In this document: positions 22,360-30,410 of the stretch, in pieces
Position numbering within the stretch: the stretch's first letter is position 1
How the letters are laid out: every line of letters starts with the position of its first letter
From: Lucinisca nassula
Lineage: Eukaryota; Mollusca; Bivalvia; Lucinida; Lucinidae
Assembly (NCBI GenBank): GCA_963580285.1
Contig: OY757021.1
Span: 99,376,149-99,440,148 of the forward strand
Reading direction: 5' to 3'
Length of the DNA: 64,000 bases
Made by a program: the position numbers and the translations under genes
Notes under the pieces: generated by a model
The model's database searches: none
Seen by the model: only the letters and a program-made list of their open reading frames with translations
Told to the model about the DNA's origin: nothing

Positions 22360-22684
22360 ACAAATACAACTCCATTAAGTGTACGACCCAAACGGAGCAC
22401 CGTAGGTGAAACTCTACGGCGCATAAAAGAATGTTTGTCGTAAAATAAACATGTCATTACCTGTGCAGCTCGTGTGCCTGACAAATATACACAGGTAAAG
22501 ATATTTTTAGCCAGAGGAGCAAAGACAGTATCGTATACCTATAACAATGTCGTTTTTAACGATACATAGTCTGCACGTGAATTGTATGGGTGTATATGTA
22601 TGTAAAGTTCATAGTATATAGTATTATCAGTGCAGACAGTCATTGAGTTAACGTCCTTATTAAATACAGTAACTGTGTTTCAGA
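22360..22684 (+). other. Pol-ORF3 spacer with splice-acceptor-like end
   Basis: 325 bp without an ORF. The last bases, AACTGTGTTTCAG at about 22671-22683, form a pyrimidine-rich AG acceptor directly before the ORF3 ATG at 22685. Confidence 0.6.
22671..22684 (+). promoter_or_regulatory. Candidate splice acceptor for ORF3
   Basis: CTGTGTTTCAG followed at once by A-ATG. Joined to the GTAAGT at 16753 it would remove gag-pol and give a short mRNA whose first ATG is that of ORF3. Confidence 0.5.
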
Positions 22685-23449
22685 ATGCCAAGATATCTTT
22701 GTGACAGGTGTGGGAAATCATATAAACATAAGAGAAATCTTAAAAGACACACCAAGGAGCATCATTCGGGCACAGAGCATTGGAATTGTGTGGAATCGTC
22801 GTGTGCGTCCAAGTTTATCCGCAGGAGCTATTTGTCACGTCACCTGGTCTGGGTACATGGTTACAACAAGAGCGACGCCATTGAAGCAACATTAAACGCA
22901 CGTCGTGGAGATGTTCCCCAGCAGATAAGTGAATATGAAATGGTGAGCGATGATGATACAATTCTGGACTTGTTAGAAGAACGCAAAAATATGGTGACAG
23001 TGCTGGGATATTGTGATACTGTCGGTGACTTCGAGTTAAACATGTTGGATGAGGGTACTAGTGATGTTGTGGAGGACTGTCCTGAAGGTGACATTGATGT
23101 TGAAGTGTTGGAGCCTGTAAGTGATAACCAGTTGCCGGACAGTGAAGCTGCTAATGCTAATGATATCAGTGTGGTAGGAGAGGTGGTTGCTGATAATGGT
23201 GAAGATGACGTTGGTGAAAACGGTGCTGATGTGGATGGTGACAGAGTTTCGGGGGATGAAGTGGCTGCTGCTAGTGACGCTGGCAGTGTAATTGTGATTA
23301 TTAGTGATGAGGACGAGACTGTGGCCATGGATAATTCATATGTTGTTGATGATATGTTCGTGGGAGCGGTGTTGCGGAGACGGTGGTATGTTGATAACAG
23401 ACTTGTATATTCAAACGTTACATGTTTCCAGCAGTATCATCAGTGGTAG
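22685..23449 (+). CDS. BEL ORF3: two C2H2 zinc fingers with acidic tail
   Basis: An intact 254-codon ORF in the env position. Finger 1 uses C6, C9, H22 and H26 (or H27) in YLCDRCGKSYKHKRNLKRH; finger 2 uses C35, C40, H53 and H58 in CASKFIRRSYLSRHLVWVH. Residues 75-215 are strongly acidic (D/E/G/S/V-rich). SVIVIISDEDE at about 201-211 looks like a SUMO-interacting motif. The last 40 residues include a basic VLRRRWYV patch. There is no signal peptide, transmembrane segment or other Env feature. It could be a transcription factor, silencing suppressor or targeting protein, possibly captured from the host; its function is unknown. It is unbroken although gag and protease are not. It is probably expressed by splicing. 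Confidence 0.85.
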   Translation: MPRYLCDRCGKSYKHKRNLKRHTKEHHSGTEHWNCVESSCASKFIRRSYLSRHLVWVHGYNKSDAIEATLNARRGDVPQQISEYEMVSDDDTILDLLEERKNMVTVLGYCDTVGDFELNMLDEGTSDVVEDCPEGDIDVEVLEPVSDNQLPDSEAANANDISVVGEVVADNGEDDVGENGADVDGDRVSGDEVAAASDAGSVIVIISDEDETVAMDNSYVVDDMFVGAVLRRRWYVDNRLVYSNVTCFQQYHQW

Positions 23450-23466
23450 ACACTTCCTGCTGGGAG

Positions 23467-23780
23467 TGTCGCGAATGGCGCGAAGTTACGACGGAACCAT
23501 TTCATTGACTGTACGGTGCACGTGATGTAATAACTGCACGTGCTTCTGACGGAGCCTGGTGTCGTCGGAGCCCTTCGATTTCTCGTGCAGCACGGGTTTT
23601 AAATGCTGCACGTGCGTTTGTGGTGAGATGCCTCTGCTATATAAAGACAGAATTTTGTTATTACTGTTAATGTAAATAGGGGAATAAAAAGTTAAAAGGT
23701 GTATGTTCTTGTCTTTCAATTAAAAATCTAAATTGTGTGGTAGATGAATTAAAAATTGGATTAAAAGGATCTCTGCCACA
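23467..23780 (+). repeat. BEL/Pao 3' LTR
   Basis: 314 bp, aligned without gaps to the 5' LTR at an offset of 7060, with about eight substitutions. TATATAAA is at 23638-23645 and AATAAA at 23683-23688. No obvious polypurine tract precedes it (CACTTCCTGCTGGGAG). Confidence 0.95.
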
Positions 23781-24947
23781 ATGACAGTTTTTCTATAAAT
23801 AGCCACAGTGACCTTGACCTTGAGGTCTTGACCTTCAAAGTCAAACTCTCTCAAGATATTGTCATAAGGCACATTTGTGTGAAGTTATATTGAAATCAGT
23901 GAAGAAATGTAGGCGCTAGAGCGATGACAAAGTTTTTCTTAAAATAGCCACAGTGACCTTGACCTTGAGGTCATGACTTTGAAAGTCGAACTCGCTGAGA
24001 TATTGTCATTAGAAACATTTGTGTGAAGTTATATTGAAATCAGTGAAGAAATGTAGGCGCTAGAGCGATGACAAAGTTGTTCTAAAAATAGCCACAGTGA
24101 CCTTGACCTTGAGGTCATGACCTTGAAAGTCGAACTGGCTCGAGATATTGTCATCAGAAACATTTGTATGAAGTTATATTGAAATCAGTGTAGAAATGTA
24201 GGCGCTAGAGCGATGACAATTTTTTCTAAAAATAGCCACAGTGACCTTGACCTAGAGGCAATCACCTTGAAAGTCGAACTCGCTCGAGATATTTTTATAA
24301 GGAACATTTGTGTGAAGTTATACTGAAATTGGTGAAGAAATGGAGGCGCTAGAGCGATGACTAAGTTTTTCTAAAAATAGCCACAGTGACCTTGACCTTG
24401 AGGTCATGACCTTGAAAGTCAAACTCGCTCGAGATTTTTTATAAGGAACATTCGTGTGAAGTTATATTGAAATTGGTGAAGAAATGTAGGCGCTAGAGTG
24501 ATGACAAAGTTTTTTCTAAAAATAGCCACGGTGACCTTGACCTTGACGTCATGACCTTTAAAGTCGAACTCGCTCGAGATTTTTTTATAAGGAACATTTG
24601 TGTGAAGTTATATTGAAATTGGTGAAGAAATGTAGGCGCTAGAGCGATGACAAAATTTTTCTAAAAATAGCCACAGTGACCTTGACCTTGAGGTCATGAC
24701 CTTGAAAGTCGAACTCGCTCGAGATTTTTTTATAAGGAACATTTGTGTGAAGTTACATTGAAATTGGTGAAGAAATGTAGGCGCTAGAGCGATGACAAAG
24801 TTTTTTTCTAAAAATAGCCACAGTGACCTTGACCTTGAGGTCATGACCTTGAAAGTCAAACTCGCTCGAGATTTTTTTATAGGGAACATTTGTGTGAAGT
24901 TATATTAAAATCGGTCAAGAAATGTAGGCGCTAGAGCGATGACAAAA
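23781..24947. repeat. TGACCTTGA satellite, segment 3
   Basis: About eight units of mainly 144 bp; GAAGTT marks unit starts near 23881, 24025, 24170 and 24314. Most units contain TGACCTTGACCTTGAGGTCA followed by TGACCTTGAAAGTCGAACTC. Confidence 0.95.
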
Positions 24948-25905
24948 GTACGTACGGGACAAAAGCTATAACCCCCCACACAACTATGTTGTGCGAGGGG
25001 ATAATTAACAAAATTCAAAGGGCAATAACTCATAAAAGGGGCATAATCCAGACAAGAAAAAAATGCGCATCAGCTAATTTTCCATGAGGAATCCATATAT
25101 GAAATTTCAAAACCCTAGCATACTCTTGAAAGGAGCATAATCCGGACGAGAAAAAAAATACGCGTCAGCTTATTTTCCATCAGAAATGCATATATGAAAT
25201 TTTAAAACTATAGCATACACGGTTCTAAAGTTATGCTATGCATCACTTTTAACATACATTACAATGGGGACAAATTACCAAAATGACAAAGGGCCATAAC
25301 TCACAAAGTATTTTTCGGAATTTTGTCAAACGTTAATCAGTTCATCTACTCATCACCACCAATATATTCACCAACTGTCAAGGCTCTAGCTCCAATAGTT
25401 TTTGAGATATCTTGCTGACAAGATTTTATTAAAAAAATTCAAAGGGCAATAACTCTTAAAAGGGGCATAATCCAGACAAGAAAAAAATACGCATCAGCTA
25501 ATTTTCCATGAGGAATCCATATATGAAATTTCAAAACCCTAGCATACACGGTTCTAAAGTTATGCTATGCATCACTTTTAGCATACATTACAATGGGCAC
25601 AAATTACCAAAATGACAAAGGGCCATAACTCACAAAGTATTTTTCGGAATTTTGTCAAAAGTTAATCAGTTCATCTACTCATCACCACCAATATATTCAC
25701 CAACTGTCAAGGCTCTAGCTCCAATAGTTTTTTAGATATCTTGCTGACAATATTTTATTAAAAAAAATTTCAAAGGGCAATAACTCTTGAAGGGGGCATA
25801 ATCCGGACGAGAAAAACAATACGCGTCAGCTAATTTTCCATGAGGAACCCATATATGAAATTTCAAAACCCTAGCATACACTGTTCTTTACTTATGCTAT
25901 GCATC
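24948..25905. repeat. Hairpin boundary followed by tandem repeats of about 330 bp
   Basis: After ACAACTATGTTGTGCGAGGGG (about 24981-25001) come units beginning CAAAGGGCAATAACTC near 25016, 25440 and 25772. Each carries GCATCAGCTAATTTTCCATG and TATGAAATTTCAAAACCCTA, and the first two carry GGCTCTAGCTCCAATAGTTT. Confidence 0.85.
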
Positions 25906-25975
25906 AAACGCGTAACGGACGGACGAACGGACGCACGTTCGGACGAACAGACGAACGGACGAACGAACCAGAAGT
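25905..25975. repeat. GACGAACG short tandem repeat
   Basis: GGACGGACGAACGGACGCAC and similar 4-8 bp units in a row, ending at ACGAACCAGAAGTAATATGG. Confidence 0.8.
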
Positions 25976-26029
25976 AATATGGCCCTCCAACTTTTTCAAA
26001 GTTGGGGGCATAATTATGGTCTTTTAAAG

Positions 26030-26160
26030 TGGAGGGGCGGGGCACATTCCCCAGCACAAAGTGTCCCCTAGGTTGGTGTGATTGAGTCTTATCATAAGGA
26101 ACAGAAATATTATAGTTTATGGGCGGGACAAGAACCACAATTCTGAGTGCCCTGGTTTTT
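26030..26160. repeat. Copy of the CTTATCATAAGGA unit
   Basis: GTCTTATCATAAGGAACAGA and TTATGGGCGGGACAAG match the repeats at 12240-12660. The 26160-26513 stretch after it holds no gene that I can see. Confidence 0.6.
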
Positions 26161-26513
26161 TAGTTATGTCCCCTGACAGTATAATTGTGTGATGGCCAGA
26201 GCTGCAATACTTTTGTGATATATTGCTGGTTTAATTTTGGAGTATGTTCTATTGGTGAACAATGTTCTGAAAGCCATATTGGCTTTTGGTCGGGGGATTT
26301 GCCATCTCTTCTGATGGCTATTTTTAATGAAATTCGTAAATTCACCTATTTCTGTGGTTAGAAGGTAGCCTAGATTCACGTAGTTGTTCATATTTTAATC
26401 GCAACTTTCGGTTTACTGCTAGCGTTTTAAATTTGCACAACGGGTTAATAGTTTTATTGATAAACTGTGTGCGTGTGTATTGATTTCAGACGAACATTAC
26501 ACATACTGACATC

Positions 26514-27130
26514 ATGGCTACCGCCATGACACAGCGAAGTGTACTATTAGTGGGTGACTCTTTTCTCACAACTTTGAAGAAGAGGACCGGCGAGAAGGGT
26601 TTATTTAGCATGAACATCGACAAAGAGCGATTGGCCATTCATTGGGCGGCAGTTGGTGGTGCTTAAGTGTTATATACAGCCAGAAAAAGTGTGTGGCATC
26701 AAACCAATAGCATAAAATCAATCAAACCAGAAATTTTAATTTTGTCTATTGGGTCAAACGATCTCGGCCATGTGGGGATTCAGCCGAAGACGGAGACATC
26801 ACAGAATTTTGAATTGGTACAATTAAGCATTCCTGAAGGAGTTAAATTTATTATCCTCTTAGAACTGCTGCCCAGGTTAGGGAAATATGAAGACTTCAAT
26901 GCCAAAGTAAATGAAGTGAATAACCTTATCCGTATGGAAACAAAAGATAAACAATATAAAATGTGTACTTGTGGGAACATTCTCGGCAGAATTTTAATTC
27001 ACGATTTTTGAATGAATTTGTAGCAGCAGATGGCACCCATGTCAATGATGCTGGTTTAGCAAAATTTTATATGTCCATTAGGGGTGCTATTTTGTGGACA
27101 GAGAAGCAGACTTCCCAACTGTGCATTTAA
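26514..27130 (+). pseudogene. SGNH/GDSL hydrolase-like domain
   Basis: From ATG 26514 the frame gives VLLVGDSFLTTLKK (block I, nucleophile Ser) and ILILSIGSNDLGHVG (block III Asn). A TAA at 26664-26666 interrupts it, and a frameshift lies near 26970. The second frame then gives AADGTHVNDAGLAKFY, which holds the Asp-x-x-His of block V, and stops at 27128-27130. SGNH domains occur in some Ngaro-type retrotransposons, and esterase domains of this fold occur in some CR1-type ORF1 proteins. The Gag-like and RT pieces downstream favour the first. Confidence 0.7.
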
Positions 27131-27617
27131 TGTCAGTTAGATTCTTGTTAGTTACAAGTTTGCAATCAGGTATTTATAGTTTGTGTAAATTTGTTTGGTG
27201 ACTCATACTCTTTTACAAAATGAGTCTGTTTTTGTCTCTCTACATAGGTCAAGCTGCGACCTTTCGTGAGTTATCGGCATTTAGGCTTCCACATGGGTCA
27301 AGCTTGTATAGGCTTTTGTGACCTTTTGTGTGTTACGGGCCAGTAATGCTGCCACATAGGTCAAGTAAGCGGAGTCTTTTTTTCTGCAATTTTTGCCTTT
27401 TGTGAGTTTAAGTCCACATGGGCATTGCAAGTTTTATTATTATGAGTCTAGCTGTTGTGACCAACTTTGTTGGTAATGTAAGTAATTTAATAACAATTGT
27501 AATGAAAAAGTGTCCAGTTATCAGTCCGACTATACCAACACCATTATAGCTACAATTCTGCCTTGCATTAATATATATTATTGAATACTTGCATCATTAT
27601 TCGCATATACATTCATA

Positions 27618-27756
27618 TCTTTTCATTGGGCGGCAGGGTTTCAGGTGCCATTTCATCTCAGTATTGGGTAAAAAACCCACAAAGTTGGAAGCAACATCCC
27701 CAAAATGACCTGTACAGTGTTGACGGGGATGGTAAACTTCAAATCAAACAAACAAA
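27618..27756 (+). mobile_element. SINE-like copy, 3' part
   Basis: TTGGGCGGCAGGGTTTCAGG through GTGTTGACGGGGATGGTAAA and CAAATCAAACAAACAAA matches the 3' half of the family seen at 40003-40285 and 47078-47386. Confidence 0.8.
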
Positions 27757-27787
27757 ACATTCATGTACCTGGATATATATTCAAACA

Positions 27788-27788
27788 C

Positions 27789-27842
<54 letters not shown>
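27788..27842. repeat. (TA)n microsatellite
   Basis: About 25 TA dinucleotides in a row. Confidence 0.95.
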
Positions 27843-27854
<12 letters not shown>

Positions 27855-27939
27855 ATATATGCAATAAAAAAATGAGCAATTGGCATTTCTAATCATTTTC
27901 TTCCATTCGAGAGAAAATTTGCTATAGACTCATTACACG

Positions 27940-28850
27940 TTGCTTTGTCATTCCAGATACTTTGCAAATTCCTTTTTGTTTCAGCATGGTACGCAGATTC
28001 CGTCTTCATCTACACAGCTTCACGACCAAATAACGTCGGTACGACAGTCTAGGGCCGCTTTTCGGGGTTCGAGTTCGTGGTTACGCATCTCCAGACTGCG
28101 ATCTGTTAGCAGACGCAGGGGACCAATAATCAGAGAATCACGTAGCAACATGGCATCTGATTTACACCAACCTGATACTAAGAAACTCAAACAGAAAAAG
28201 CAGAAAATCTCTACCTCGCCTACATCTACTTCAAAATCTACCGGTATTAAAAGAAAGAAAAACAAGGTGTCTGGTACTTCTGATAAACATGATAAGATTA
28301 AGCGTAGGAAGTTGCAAGAATCAGAGGAGCGCCATCAACGTCTGAGTCCAGTGTTAGTGAGGATTTGGATTCCTCACCAGTGAAACATATCTCTCGTAAG
28401 TCCAACAAGAAATCTCTTGTATCTAGAAAGCAAATCTTAGATCTATTCAGCATATCCTCATCAGACCAATTTTCAACTGGCAGCAACTCAGATGATGACA
28501 ATTTGGGAATTTTTAAAGATACTCAGTCCTCTTCAGTCTCAAAACACATGAAGAAAAAAATTTTTAGTCGTGATTATATAAATTTATCATAGCTTTATTA
28601 TGGTAAAGAATCATTTACCTCAGTATGTATTTGAAAAAGTCTAAGGAAAATACGTCACTTCTATGAAGAGGGTCCCACAGCGGCAAATAGGGAACATCTT
28701 GAGCTGGTGTAGAGCATTTCAATTCTATTCTAGTATTTATTGCAAGAAATACTCAAAAGAAGGGTCATTTAATGCTCTTATTTTTCCAATCCTCAGGGAT
28801 TGCTTATGCAATTGCTTTTCACTGTTCCATCAATTGACATCCTTTAGATA
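27940..28850 (+). pseudogene. DIRS/Ngaro Gag-like protein
   Basis: A basic, Ser-rich and Lys-rich stretch (KKLKQKKQKISTSPTSTSKS) is followed, after a frameshift near 28330, by RKQILDLFSISSSDQFSTGS and KKKIFSRDYINLS. A further shift leads to ILSWCRAFQFYSSIYCKKYS. The last two resemble the conserved KKIxxxxYIDL and WxxAFxxYxSIY patterns I associate with Gag-like ORFs of these elements. There is no zinc knuckle. Several stops make it non-functional. Assignment is by pattern memory and is moderate. Confidence 0.5.
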
Positions 28851-28929
28851 CCTGATGAAGGTCATTATTAAACCGATGTTCGTTCCTCGTTGTATAACAA
28901 CTGCTTGTTTGACATCCCTGAACTTTAAG

Positions 28930-29650
28930 TAGACCTAGATGTTTTGTGGGCTTTTGTTGTACCTTCCTTCTCTTCGAAGGAATTATCTTCAGTAATTTTA
29001 TATGCTGTTTTACATAATGACCGGTATGAAGATCGCTTTAGTTTTGACGGTATCAAAACCTTCTAAACCCACATGAGTATCACAAATACATTTTAAATAT
29101 CAATATCACCCCTTAGATTACACTCTGCTTCTTCTGTACGGATTCCCCATTCTATTAAGAACTTTAATACTATGTTGCCTTCGGTATTGGTTAGACCCTT
29201 AAATTTGTCGTCTGTAACTTCAGTTAATCTCAATGGAGCAGGCAATACCAATGTTTTTGGGAGTAGTCTTCAACCATAGTGCAGTTTTTATTTTACTTTT
29301 GGTCCTTTGAGATCAGCGTGAATATTTTGAGAAATCAGAAATAAATTATTGGTTAAGACTCATATTCTAGACAGGTTTTTAATTATTTGGACCCCATTTC
29401 GATTTATATCAGTCTTTGAATCGACTGCCTATCCGAAATTCGCAAAATTGCAGTATGTTTCCCCTGGCTTTGTTTGCCGGATCATTACAGGGTCACTGAT
29501 GAGGCTTTATTAACCGAAACTACGTAGTATGACCCATCTTCTTTCTTGTAAATGTTTTCATTGCTCTTAAAGGAACTCATTTTCGATTTTTATTTGCCTT
29601 CACTGCAGCTGGTGTTGTGCCGTGTGGCGGCCGTAAAACGTCTCCCCGTA
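28930..29650. other. Unassigned stretch with internal direct repeats before Naiad C
   Basis: No protein recognised. Block X (CAACCATAGTGCAGTTTTTA...) occurs at about 29268-29310 and again at 29652-29694. Block Y (ATGTTTTCATTGCTCTTAAA...) occurs at about 29552-29584 and at 29694-29727. In the second place X and Y are adjacent. This could be a tandem or pseudo-LTR arrangement of the Naiad 5' end. Confidence 0.55.
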
Positions 29651-29969
29651 CATCAACCATAGTGCAGTTTTTATTTTACTTTTGGTCCTTTGAATGTTTT
29701 CATTGCTCTTAAAGGAACTCATTTTCGCGATTTTTATTCTTATAAGACTATCTCCTCTCAAATCGCCCATCCTTCGAAAATATACTAATCCGTGGAAAAG
29801 AAGTGGAATGTATCCTAGAATTTCTAAGTGCAATGCCAAGAGGTGCAGATGTTGTTCGCATTTAAGCACTGCGTCTACCGTTACTTCATCTGTAAACGGT
29901 AGACGCTTCTCTGTAGTTAACATGTCTGATTTGACAGGACAGTCTACAGATTTAATTTATCTAATTACA

Positions 29970-29972
29970 TGA
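29970..29972 (+). other. In-frame TGA 1, candidate selenocysteine codon (endonuclease)
   Basis: Frame-consistent (29694 plus 276). It lies directly after DLIYLIT, where I recall Cys in related endonucleases, and is followed by C (TGAC). Confidence 0.65.
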
Positions 29973-30407
29973 CGTGCTGCAAACTGTAATATGCAGTACG
30001 TCGGTCAAACTAACCGCATGCTTAAAACTAGATTGAATGAGCATTATCGTAGAATGAGTAAGCCTAAGAAAATTGACACTTTCTTGTACCGTCACTTTCG
30101 ACGTACAGTTAACATTGTTATACAACCAGTGGAAAAACTTTATTACGATGCTAATTCTACATCTAGATTCAAAATAATCAAAAGACATGAAGCTGAACTG
30201 AAATGGATTAAATTTTTACAGACCCCTTTTCCACTTGGATTTAATGACAACATTTATCATGAGGGTGATATTTCCAGAATGCCGGACTTTGATATTTTCT
30301 CGCTCCTGGAATGTCGAAAACGCAGAACCAGATCTCACGGCACCAGGAAAAATGGTAACTTTAAACGTAAATCACGTGCGTTTAAACGAAACAATACTAG
30401 ACTGAAG

Positions 30408-30410
30408 TGA
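30408..30410 (+). other. In-frame TGA 2, linker, conserved in copy D
   Basis: Lies 438 bases (146 codons) after TGA 1 in the same frame, between NNTRLK and the next segment. Copy D has the same TGA at 55406-55408. Context TGAC. I cannot tell which residue is expected here, so Sec, readthrough or an ORF boundary are all possible. Confidence 0.5.

Larger units (their letters stand above)
16407..23780 (+). mobile_element. BEL/Pao LTR retrotransposon, complete with an extra zinc-finger ORF
   Basis: A 7374-bp element has 314-bp LTRs beginning TGT and ending ACA. It is flanked by ATGAC on both sides (16402-16406 and 23781-23785). The order is 5' LTR, primer-binding-like site, gag, protease, RT, RNase H, integrase, ORF3, 3' LTR. 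About eight differences between the LTRs (roughly 2.5%) and several gag/protease lesions indicate a fairly recent but probably non-autonomous copy. It sits in the TGACCTTGA satellite. Confidence 0.95.
29694..30410 (+). pseudogene. Naiad GIY-YIG endonuclease domain (copy C)
   Basis: One frame from 29694 to the TGA at 30408-30410, with another TGA at 29970-29972. N-terminal CNAKRCRCCSHL is the Cys/His cluster expected in Penelope-like endonucleases. DLIYLIT(TGA) followed by MQYVGQTNRMLKTRLNEH gives the GIY-YIG pair and the catalytic Arg. RHEAELKWIKFLQTPFPLGF holds the catalytic Glu and the W-I-x-x-L-x-T-x-x-P-x-G pattern. A basic tail (KRKSRAFKRNNTRLK) leads to the linker. The enzyme would nick target DNA. 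The TGA sits where relatives usually have a Cys (YLITC), so Sec is likely there. Without recoding the domain would be cut just after the GIY part. Confidence 0.85.

Noticed and set aside
22861..23328. 155-codon minus-strand ORF opposite BEL ORF3
   Set aside because: It is the Ser/Thr-rich shadow of the acidic ORF3 domain.
22685..23449. ORF3 as an envelope protein
   Set aside because: No signal peptide, transmembrane segment or cleavage site; it has nuclear-type zinc fingers instead.
23781..24947. CRISPR-like array
   Set aside because: Whole 144-bp units repeat in tandem without unique spacers, and the setting is animal DNA.
26160..26391. Short minus-strand ORFs
   Set aside because: No motif and no support from neighbours.
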